DNA from: DATGFK01 sp040007395
Lineage (GTDB): Bacteria > Chloroflexota > Anaerolineae > Aggregatilineales > UBA2796
Reading direction: 5' to 3'
Assembly (NCBI GenBank): GCA_040007395.1
Contig: JBDTVG010000218.1
Location: 1-9,149 of the forward strand
Length of the DNA stretch: 9,149 bases
The translations under genes were made by a program, and so were the position numbers. The notes under the pieces are model-generated. The model saw only the letters and a program-made list of their open reading frames with translations, searched no databases and was not told where the DNA came from. Position 1 is the first letter of the stretch. Every line of letters starts with the position of its first letter. Below, piece after piece: positions 1-7,590 of this stretch.

Positions 1-19
1 CCTTCACGCTACCTTCAGT

Positions 20-1531
20 TTACCCCCTTTTGCACTTTGCCTTAACATGAGCCACTTTGTTATTTAATGTGGCTTTAGAGTCTTTAACATAGGTTTCTGA
101 GATCCGTTTATTAATTATATTATAGACACGATTCTTATTATTATCATTTTCGTTCTGCTGCCCCGCATTATATGGCGGATTGCCAATAATCACCGTAATT
201 GGCGCGTTTTTCTGGCGCTCGACACGTTCCGTATTCTTCTCGTTCATAAACGAAAAACTCATCTGCGTGCCTTCGGCAAGCTCCAGCGTATCCACAAAAC
301 ACAACCCCTCAAACGACTCATACTGTCCGGTCAGGTCGAAGTAGGCGTGTTCAATGTTCAGCGCAGCGATATAGTACGGTAGCAGCATAATCTCGTTAGC
401 GAATAGGCGGTTCTGATACGTGGCGGCAAGATCGCGCTTGGGAACACGTCGCAGCAGGTTCACGATAAAGTTGCCTGTGCCTGTCGCCGGATCAAGGATC
501 ACGACATCGTCATCGCCTAGTGACTTGCCGAACTCAGTTTGCAACACTTCGACCACGCTAGCGCACATAAAATCGACAATCGGCTGTGGCGTGTAAACAA
601 TGCCGTGCGTGTCTGCCAGCTTCACGGAATAGCCCTGAAAGAATCGCTCATAAACTTCATTGAGCAGCCCTTGCTTTTGTTGGAAGTCCAGCCCATGTGC
701 GGCTTGCTCAATCGCCTGATAGAACGTGTCCAGCGATTTGAGAAATTCCTCGCGACTGAAGCTGTGGCTCACCAGCGAAGCGATCACCTTCTCGATCTCG
801 GTGGCGATGGCGTTGCGCTTGGTAAATTCTGGATTATCGAATATCTTGCGGATTAGCCGTTCGGTAAGTAAGTGCTGCACCAGCATTTCATCGACGGCGG
901 CGCGGCTGATGTTGGGATTGAGGGCGGTCTTGCACAGTTCAAAGAACGCATCGAACGTCGCCGTAAAGGTTTTGTCGGTTTTATGCGCCGTCTCGATCAG
1001 CGTAACCAATCCGCCCGCCAAGCGTGGTACTTGCTCTTTGAATTGCGCCAACGCCTGATCGTAGTTGTCTAAAACGGGTTCTGTGTAAGCATAAAACGTA
1101 CTGAGCAGGTGCGCCAACTGCGACGGGTCTTTCAGGTCAGTCACTCGGTAGACTTCGTGTTTATTCTGGTACAGCACTGCTTGGCGCGTGTCTTCAAAAA
1201 TAATGTTGCTTAGTGGGTAGTTTTTGGCAGTCTTTTTGCGGATCTCGGTGTCAAGGTCGTCTTTGGTATCTTTGGCTTCGTAGTAACCGCGTGGCACAGC
1301 GCTCTTGTACAGCGTGGCATCAGGCCGGATGGTGCGGCCTTCCACTTTTTGCCCAACTTCGGTCACAAGAGTCCACGATTGCTGCTTGGCAGTGTCTTCA
1401 AGCAAGCGGATAAAGGCAGTCCGCACGCCCGTTTCGTGCGTCTGGTTCAGATCCGCATAGGATTTGAGAGTCTGGTAATAAGTCTGGATCGCCTTGTGGG
1501 TGGGCTTGATGGTCGCGGCGGCGGGTAACAT
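20..1531 (-). CDS. Helicase-less type IIG/ISP-like restriction-methylation protein, C-terminally truncated
   Basis: This looks like the front part of a single-chain restriction-modification enzyme that cuts DNA and methylates adenine. Numbering is from the ATG at 1531-1529, chosen because GGAG lies 11 bases upstream; a TTG at 1558 would add nine residues but has no ribosome site. An Mrr-like PD-(D/E)XK nuclease is suggested by PDATLY (Asp71) and YYEAKD (Glu85, Lys87). A helical linker follows, then N6-adenine methylase motif I, DPATGTGNF (about 347-355), and motif IV, NPPY (451-454), with the family stretch ISETYVKDSKAT after it. No helicase domain lies between nuclease and methylase, unlike LlaGI-type ISP enzymes. 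After Lys492 the family continuation (a tyrosine- and tryptophan-rich segment, then a target-recognition domain) is replaced by 11 unrelated residues and TAA. Relatives are roughly twice this length, so the gene is probably broken and inactive. Family assignment is firm; the exact class is inferred. Confidence 0.8.
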   Translation of the reverse strand: MLPAAATIKPTHKAIQTYYQTLKSYADLNQTHETGVRTAFIRLLEDTAKQQSWTLVTEVGQKVEGRTIRPDATLYKSAVPRGYYEAKDTKDDLDTEIRKKTAKNYPLSNIIFEDTRQAVLYQNKHEVYRVTDLKDPSQLAHLLSTFYAYTEPVLDNYDQALAQFKEQVPRLAGGLVTLIETAHKTDKTFTATFDAFFELCKTALNPNISRAAVDEMLVQHLLTERLIRKIFDNPEFTKRNAIATEIEKVIASLVSHSFSREEFLKSLDTFYQAIEQAAHGLDFQQKQGLLNEVYERFFQGYSVKLADTHGIVYTPQPIVDFMCASVVEVLQTEFGKSLGDDDVVILDPATGTGNFIVNLLRRVPKRDLAATYQNRLFANEIMLLPYYIAALNIEHAYFDLTGQYESFEGLCFVDTLELAEGTQMSFSFMNEKNTERVERQKNAPITVIIGNPPYNAGQQNENDNNKNRVYNIINKRISETYVKDSKATLNNKVAHVKAKCKRG

Positions 1532-1675
1532 CAGTTTGAGTGCTCCGTTTAGTAGCAAAAGCGGTTGTCGTTTATTCTACAGTTGGCGGCATGGTATCAC
1601 AAATTGCAAAAGCGAGGGGGACTGAAGGTGGGCGAATCAGCCGCCACTGTTGTAAGTGAGTAGTTGACTTGACGG

Positions 1676-2062
1676 CTAACGTGTATCTTGTGCAGCGAGA
1701 AGCGCATCGATCTTCGTCAAGGCAACTTCTAACGAAGTTGTCACGAGGAATGCTTGGTTCGAGTTGAGGCGAACGAAAGCATCCGCCATGGCATGAACAA
1801 AACCTCCGTTTACCAGACAAATGATAGTACCAGTGTTTGGGTGTGCCCGCTTCAGCCAACCACGACCAGTCAATAGTATAGTTCGTGGGAGGTTGGAGGC
1901 TTTACGAAAGTCGGCGATGATGTGCAGTTTACCCACTGCTGCTGGAAGAATTTCAAGATCCATTTTTTTGCGTAGATCGTGCATTTGCGCGGGGTCCAGA
2001 GGATCACTGTAGGTTTGTAGTAAAGCCCGGCCTTCTCTGATCGATTCTAGGGTAATTGGCAT
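1676..2062 (-). CDS. Small SpoIIAA/STAS-like protein of unknown role
   Basis: A 128-residue soluble protein with no signal peptide or membrane segment. Its pattern resembles single-domain STAS/SpoIIAA-like proteins often seen in Chloroflexota. A beta-strand LHIIADFRKA (about 46-55) is followed by a helix, then strand GTIICLVNGG (about 77-86), an amphipathic helix, and a last strand and helix, FLVTTSLEVALTKIDALLA. Such proteins are usually protein-protein switch modules, but no phosphorylatable serine can be assigned with confidence, so no function is claimed. It reads from ATG at 2062-2060. The nearest purine-rich site, AGGAAG, is about 15 bases upstream, which is long. A TATAAT sits about 50 bases upstream. 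The gene lies 144 bases upstream of the restriction-methylation gene on the same strand and diverges from the reductase operon. The coding call is fairly sure; the fold is an inference from memory. Confidence 0.65.
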   Translation of the reverse strand: MPITLESIREGRALLQTYSDPLDPAQMHDLRKKMDLEILPAAVGKLHIIADFRKASNLPRTILLTGRGWLKRAHPNTGTIICLVNGGFVHAMADAFVRLNSNQAFLVTTSLEVALTKIDALLAAQDTR

Positions 2063-2110
2063 AGAGATGCTATAGTTCTTCCTACTCGTTATTATTCAAA
2101 TCGTTTTTCC

Positions 2111-2116
2111 ATTATA
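2111..2116 (-). promoter_or_regulatory. Possible -10 element for the STAS-like gene
   Basis: A perfect TATAAT reads on the minus strand about 50 bases before the ATG at 2062. The hexamer 17 bases further upstream (TACGTT) is a poor -35, so this may be a weak or activator-dependent promoter, or a chance match in an AT-rich stretch. It would diverge from the reductase promoter about 120 bases away. Confidence 0.35.
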
Positions 2117-2184
2117 GCTTGCGAATGTTATGAAACGTATTCGTGATCTGTTCCAGAGCAAATGCAAGTCAGAATGTGCCTTTT

Positions 2185-2203
2185 GTGAATTTGTGCAATT
2201 CAC
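2185..2203 (+). promoter_or_regulatory. Inverted repeat GTGAATT-N5-AATTCAC, candidate activator site
   Basis: A perfect 7-bp inverted repeat with a 5-base spacer (TGTGC) ends 11 bases before the TTGACA -35 box. Its centre, near 2194, would lie about 56 bases upstream of the expected transcription start, a usual position for a dimeric activator. It fits a T-N11-A pattern (LysR type, the family of CysB) and is also dyad-like in the way FNR/CRP sites are, but it does not match the spacing of the CRP consensus. The binding protein cannot be named from the sequence. Confidence 0.45.
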
Positions 2204-2214
2204 TGCCCATTTTG

Positions 2215-2243
2215 TTGACATGCCTCGTCAGGTGTGGTAGTTT
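2215..2243 (+). promoter_or_regulatory. Sigma-70-type promoter of the reductase operon
   Basis: A perfect -35 box, TTGACA (2215-2220), is followed after exactly 17 bases by TAGTTT (2238-2243), which keeps the key T, A and final T of the -10 consensus. The start of transcription would be near 2250-2251. The resulting leader of about 180 bases holds a Cys-rich short frame and an intrinsic terminator. A better -10 hexamer, TATGAT, lies at 2250-2255, but no good -35 stands at the right distance from it. The weak -10 together with an upstream dyad suggests dependence on an activator. Confidence 0.6.
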
Positions 2244-2277
2244 CATGTCTATGATGCCTTCAGAGAGATACTCACTT

Positions 2278-2352
2278 ATGTGTTGCTGTACAATGTGTTG
2301 TTGCACAGTTGTATTCAACGCGAGTACATCCGGGAGACATTGGCATAGGTAA
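2278..2352 (+). CDS. Cysteine-rich leader peptide (24 aa), putative attenuator sensor
   Basis: The frame starts MCCCTMCCCT and ends GRHWHR before TAA at 2350-2352. It has six Cys codons (four TGT, two TGC) at codons 2-4 and 7-9 and none afterwards. A purine run, GAGAGA (2263-2268), lies 9 bases before the ATG at 2278 and can serve as a ribosome site. In-frame ATGs at 2245, 2251 and 2254 are alternatives; 2251 is close to the predicted transcription start, so leaderless initiation is possible. The peptide itself probably has no function. Translation of its Cys run would sense charged tRNA-Cys, as the Trp and His runs do in the trp and his leaders. It is followed 18 bases later by an intrinsic terminator and then by a siroheme sulfite/nitrite reductase gene. 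Polycysteine upstream frames with this role are known in mycobacteria; finding one here is an inference from layout. Confidence 0.7.
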   Translation: MCCCTMCCCTVVFNASTSGRHWHR

Positions 2353-2381
2353 GATGATCTATCGTGAACTAAAAGGCCAAT
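2291..2381 (+). promoter_or_regulatory. Putative competing 1:2 and 2:3 helices of a cysteine attenuator
   Basis: Segment 1, CAATGT (2291-2296), lies inside the Cys run and is fully complementary to ACATTG (2337-2342). Segment 2, ATTGGC (2339-2344), overlaps the latter and is fully complementary to GCCAAT (2376-2381) in the left arm of the terminator. A ribosome stalled at the Cys codons would cover segment 1 and let segment 2 capture the terminator arm, so transcription continues. A ribosome reaching the stop codon at 2350 would cover segment 2 and let the terminator form. Each helix is only 6 bp and was found by eye, so chance cannot be excluded. Confidence 0.45.
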
Positions 2382-2401
2382 CCCTAGGATCGGCCTTTTT
2401 T
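2371..2401 (+). terminator. Intrinsic terminator in the reductase leader (attenuator)
   Basis: The left arm AAAAGGCCAATCC (2371-2383) and the right arm GGATCGGCCTTTT (2387-2399) form a 13-bp stem with one A-C mismatch and the loop CTA. A run of six T's covers 2396-2401, and another T-rich stretch follows. It stands after the Cys-rich frame and only 14 bases before the ribosome site of the reductase gene. It must therefore be read through for the operon to be expressed, which makes it an attenuator rather than an end-of-gene terminator: no full-size plus-strand gene lies upstream. Confidence 0.85.
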
Positions 2402-2429
2402 ATTTGATTTTTTTGGAGAGGTAAAACGG

Positions 2430-4694
2430 ATGAGCGATCAGAACTGGAAAACCGAATTAGGGGATCGTATCCCCGAAGAACGTAGCCGTGAATTGGAAGT
2501 CTTTGCTGGACAAGTCGGACTTCGCCAGCAGAATAAGCTAGATGAAAAAGTGTTTGCCGAAACACGCTTGCGTTGGGGGATCTACGGGCAGCGTTATGAT
2601 AACGGGCAGCGCTATGATGGCCTCAAAATACAAACGCTTGACTATCCAGCGGGTGATCTCACCAAAGGCCCGAATACCTATTGGGATGCGCCGGGAATGC
2701 AGCGCATCAAGATCCCGTTTGGTGGGCTAACCCCTGTACAAATGGAAGTGCTTGCTGAGCTTGCCGACGAATACTCGGATGGCATCTTGCATGTCACCAC
2801 ACGCCAAGACTTTCAATTGCATTTTGTTCACATCGAAGATACGCCTGACCTGATGCGACGTTTGGCAGCGGTAGGGATTACCACTCAAGAAGCGTGCGGC
2901 AATTCTGTCCGCAACGTGACGGGCTGCCCGCTGGCGGGGGTCTGCCACGACGAACAGTTCGATATTACCCCCTATGCCTACGCGATGGCCTATTTCCTGA
3001 TGGGCCATGACGATACTCAGGACTTCGGGCGAAAGTTCAAGATCGCTTTTTCCGGCTGCGAACAACACGCCTGTGGCCTGATCAACATTCATGATCTAGG
3101 ACTGCTAGCTCGTGTCAAAATGGTGGATGGGAAGCTGAAACGAGGCTTCGCGATGTATGTCGGTGGTGGCTTAGGCACAACCCCACATTCAGCGAAACTA
3201 CTCAGCGAGTTTCTTACCGAGGAAGAAATCCTCCCGATAACGCAGTCTATTGCCCGTGTCTTTGCACGGCTAGGCGAAAAGAAGAATCGCAATCGCGCCC
3301 GCATCAAATTTCTGGTGCAGCAGCTTGGTATTGAGGAGTTCCGCCGACTCGTTTTCGAGGAACGCGAAACTCTCTCCAAAGATGAACGCTGGACAGACTA
3401 TCTGAACGAACTGCCTAACTACAGCGAAATCCCCGCCAAACCGCCGATCTCGCTGAATGGGCACGTCAAGCCCAACGGCTTTGAGTCGTGGTATCAGACG
3501 AACATCTATCAGCAGCGGCAAGCTGGCTATGTCGTAGCCTACATTAACCTACCCCTCGGCGATCTGACTGCCCCGCAGATGTTCAAGCTAGCCGATATTG
3601 CCCGCAAATATGCTGGCGATAATGTGCGGACAACCGTTGAACAAAACATTGTACTGCGCTGGATTTCCGAGGCCGATCTACCTGAACTCTACACCGAGTT
3701 GAAAGCGATTGGTCTGGCTGACCCCGGCATTGGCACGATTGTCGATATTACAAGCTGCCCCGGCACCGATACCTGCAAACTGGGCATTGCGTCGTCACGC
3801 GGCTTGGCAGGTGAACTACGCAACCAGCTTGCCGCCAAGATTCCCACGTTGCCTGATGCAGTGAAAGAACTGAAGATCAAGATCAGCGGTTGCTTCAATT
3901 CTTGCGGTCAGCATCATATTGCAGACATTGGTTTTTTTGGCAACAGTCGACGCTCCGGTAATTATCTTGTGCCGCACTTCCAATTGGTACTCGGCGGCAA
4001 GTGGAAAGAAAACGGCGGCAGCTACGGGTTAGCGATTGGCGCAGTTCCCTCCAAGCGTGTGCCGGATGTGCTAGAAGCGATTACCACACGCTTTGCCAAT
4101 GAACGTTCAGATGGTGAAAGTTTCCAGAATTGGGTGACACGGCTCGGCAAAAAAGAAGTCCGCGCCATGTTGGAACCGTATACACCTGTGCCCGCCTACG
4201 AAGTAGATCCCTCCTACTATACCGATTGGGGTGATACCCGCGAATATTCATTGGGCGACATTGGCGTGGGCGAATGCGCTGGCGAAGTTGTCTCGCTGTT
4301 CTCGATGGAGATTGCCAAAGCGGAATCGAAACACTTTGAGGGGCTGTTGGCGCTAGACGAAGGCAAGTACGCGAAAGCCGATGAAAGCGCCTATCGTAGT
4401 ATGCTCAGTGCAGCCCGTGCGCTGGTACGTATCCGCTATCTGGATGTGCCAGATGATCCCAACCGAATCGTTGAGGAATTCCGCACGCATTTTTACGATA
4501 CCAAGCTGTTCTTTGATCCTTTTGCAGGCGGCAAGTTTGCTCAACATCTGTTCCAGCGGCACGAGAACCCACCTGTCAATCCTGATGAAGATTCAGCGCG
4601 GCGGGTGCTAGAGGAAGCCCAACTCTTTCTCGAAGCCTGCTATGCTTGCGAGATACGGGTCAATGGTACGATTATCGGCACGACAGGCGCGTAA
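2430..4694 (+). CDS. Siroheme-[4Fe-4S] sulfite/nitrite reductase with C-terminal HEPN-like domain
   Basis: A cytoplasmic six-electron reductase, most likely turning sulfite into sulfide for cysteine synthesis. It has the two pseudo-symmetric halves of the NirA/SiR family. The ferredoxin-like parts are near 88-150 and 365-430. The first siroheme-domain half has EACGNSVRNVTGCP and AFSGC (Cys156, 166, 172, 210). The second half has TSCPGTDTC (Cys443-x5-Cys449) and SGCFNSC (Cys488-x3-Cys492), the complete ligand set for the cluster and siroheme. A stretch of about 34 residues (56-89), including a duplicated GQRYD, is extra compared with shorter family members. Residues from about 615 to 745 form a helical extension resembling a HEPN domain, without an evident R-x4-6-H nuclease motif. 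The start at 2430 follows GGAGAGG (2415-2421) at 8 bases. Sequence alone does not separate sulfite from nitrite as substrate; the Cys-rich leader favours sulfite. First gene of a two-gene operon. Confidence 0.92.
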   Translation: MSDQNWKTELGDRIPEERSRELEVFAGQVGLRQQNKLDEKVFAETRLRWGIYGQRYDNGQRYDGLKIQTLDYPAGDLTKGPNTYWDAPGMQRIKIPFGGLTPVQMEVLAELADEYSDGILHVTTRQDFQLHFVHIEDTPDLMRRLAAVGITTQEACGNSVRNVTGCPLAGVCHDEQFDITPYAYAMAYFLMGHDDTQDFGRKFKIAFSGCEQHACGLINIHDLGLLARVKMVDGKLKRGFAMYVGGGLGTTPHSAKLLSEFLTEEEILPITQSIARVFARLGEKKNRNRARIKFLVQQLGIEEFRRLVFEERETLSKDERWTDYLNELPNYSEIPAKPPISLNGHVKPNGFESWYQTNIYQQRQAGYVVAYINLPLGDLTAPQMFKLADIARKYAGDNVRTTVEQNIVLRWISEADLPELYTELKAIGLADPGIGTIVDITSCPGTDTCKLGIASSRGLAGELRNQLAAKIPTLPDAVKELKIKISGCFNSCGQHHIADIGFFGNSRRSGNYLVPHFQLVLGGKWKENGGSYGLAIGAVPSKRVPDVLEAITTRFANERSDGESFQNWVTRLGKKEVRAMLEPYTPVPAYEVDPSYYTDWGDTREYSLGDIGVGECAGEVVSLFSMEIAKAESKHFEGLLALDEGKYAKADESAYRSMLSAARALVRIRYLDVPDDPNRIVEEFRTHFYDTKLFFDPFAGGKFAQHLFQRHENPPVNPDEDSARRVLEEAQLFLEACYACEIRVNGTIIGTTGA
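2585..2620 (+). repeat. Imperfect tandem 18-base repeat inside the reductase gene
   Basis: The unit CGGGCAGCGTTATGATAA (2585-2602) is followed directly by CGGGCAGCGCTATGATGG (2603-2620), matching at 15 of 18 positions. It keeps the frame and encodes GQRYDN then GQRYDG. It looks like a local in-frame duplication near the substrate-side arginine region of the N-terminal half. Confidence 0.7.
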
Positions 4695-4708
4695 GTAAGG
4701 AGCATTAA

Positions 4709-5311
4709 ATGATACCGTCCCGTACACAGGTTAAGTTCTTTTTGGACAATCCAGAAACCGTTGATTCAGCGGCGTTAGCGTCCTTCTCAAGGCTATTCCA
4801 ACGCTGGATACAGCAGCACGCCCTTGAAGGAATGCTCATTGATGTGGCAGACTATCGCCACGTCTTCGAAGGGCCAAGCGTTGTCCTCATCGGTCATGAT
4901 AGCGATTATGCTATCGAAAAACGCGATGGGCGGTTGGGGCTGCTTTTTACCCGCAAACGTCAGGTAGATACGGATTTGGCAACACAACTGCGAACCTCGC
5001 TGCGATTGGCTTTAGCCGCCGCCAATTTGCTTGAATCCGAGCCGACCTTTACGCCGACTCTGAAGTTTCGCGCTGACGAAATCGAGATCCGGTTCTTGGA
5101 TCGTTTGCAATTGCCGAATCGTCCCGAAACATTCGATCTTGTGAAGGACGATCTACAAGCGGTTTTGACCGAGTTGTTCGGTACAGAAGCCGTTACTTTT
5201 GCGCCCGCCAGTCAGGATCAACGCCTTCCGTTTACAGTGGACGTGCGGAGTCAAGCAGCGGCAAGAATCAGCGAACTACTGCACCATCTTCAACCGAGCG
5301 TCGAAAAGTAG
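4709..5311 (+). CDS. Unrecognised 200-aa protein encoded with the sulfite/nitrite reductase
   Basis: I do not recognise a named family. The protein is soluble, with no signal peptide, no membrane segment and no cysteine at all, which argues against a metal-cluster or ferredoxin role. An N-terminal mixed region (about 7-65) contains LIDVADYRHVFEGPSVVLIGHDSDY, here split as LIDVADYRHV and GPSVVLIGHD, and looks like a compact alpha/beta unit. A long helix, LRTSLRLALAAANLLE (about 94-109), follows. A second half of roughly similar make-up (KFRADEIEIRFLDRL, then a helix and a strand at 172-180) completes it. The ATG at 4709 follows TAAGGAG (4696-4702) by 6 bases, and only 14 bases separate it from the reductase stop, so the two are surely co-transcribed. 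A role in assembly or function of the reductase, or elsewhere in sulfur assimilation, is inferred from position only. Confidence 0.85.
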   Translation: MIPSRTQVKFFLDNPETVDSAALASFSRLFQRWIQQHALEGMLIDVADYRHVFEGPSVVLIGHDSDYAIEKRDGRLGLLFTRKRQVDTDLATQLRTSLRLALAAANLLESEPTFTPTLKFRADEIEIRFLDRLQLPNRPETFDLVKDDLQAVLTELFGTEAVTFAPASQDQRLPFTVDVRSQAAARISELLHHLQPSVEK

Positions 5312-5339
5312 ACTTGTAGCAGCCTAAGTTCTCCTCACT

Positions 5340-5379
5340 CTGAAAATCCCTCGCTACTGACATAGCGAGGGATTTTCAG
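5340..5379. terminator. Perfect 17-bp hairpin, likely bidirectional terminator between convergent units
   Basis: The arms 5340-5356 and 5363-5379 are perfectly complementary with a 6-base loop (CTGACA). The core is CCCTCGCTA/TAGCGAGGG, flanked inside the stem by GAAAAT and ATTTTC, so each strand has a short T-run at the 3' foot of the hairpin. There is no long T tract beyond it. It starts 28 bases after the stop of the 200-aa gene and lies 41 bases after the end of uvrB on the other strand, so it can end both transcripts. Confidence 0.8.
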
Positions 5380-5420
5380 ATGGCTTATTTCCCCTCTTCA
5401 TTTTGTGGAGAAGATAAGGA

Positions 5421-7475
<2,055 letters not shown>

Positions 7476-7493
7476 AACAACACCTCGTTTAAT

Positions 7494-7507
7494 CGAACAT
7501 GCGGTCT
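7494..7507 (-). promoter_or_regulatory. LexA-like SOS box at the uvrB transcription start
   Basis: On the gene strand the site reads AGACCGCATGTTCG. It matches 8 of the 10 fixed positions of CGAAC-N4-GTTCG, the Bacillus/actinobacterial LexA consensus. It begins 3 bases after the TATAAT of the uvrB promoter, so bound repressor would block initiation. uvrB is a classical SOS gene, which raises the prior. One half-site is perfect; the other has two mismatches. Confidence 0.5.
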
Positions 7508-7510
7508 ATT

Positions 7511-7539
7511 ATTATACCTTACGCCGCATACGATGTCGA
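7511..7539 (-). promoter_or_regulatory. uvrB promoter
   Basis: On the minus strand TCGACA (7539-7534, one mismatch to TTGACA) and a perfect TATAAT (7516-7511) are separated by exactly 17 bases. Transcription would start near 7504, about 30 bases before the uvrB ATG. This is the best-matching promoter in the window. Confidence 0.75.
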
Positions 7540-7590
7540 TTCCGAAAAATGGCAATTTGCGTCGTTCTTTCGTAGCATTTGCCATGACTT

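Noticed and set aside
1559..1675. Minus-strand open frame continuing across the gap between the STAS-like and restriction genes (1572-1859)
   Set aside because: It overlaps the STAS-like gene in another frame and has odd composition with many Cys and Arg. The 117-base gap holds no clear promoter or terminator.
2122..2143. CGAAT...ATTCG half-sites between the divergent promoters, as a second operator
   Set aside because: Only 5 bp per arm with a 12-base gap; expected by chance in a stretch of this length.
2143..2244. Longer upstream extension of the Cys-rich frame, starting at ATG 2143
   Set aside because: It would begin far upstream of the predicted promoter and transcription start; the extra residues look non-coding. 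The start at 2278, or at 2251, fits the promoter and the ribosome site better.
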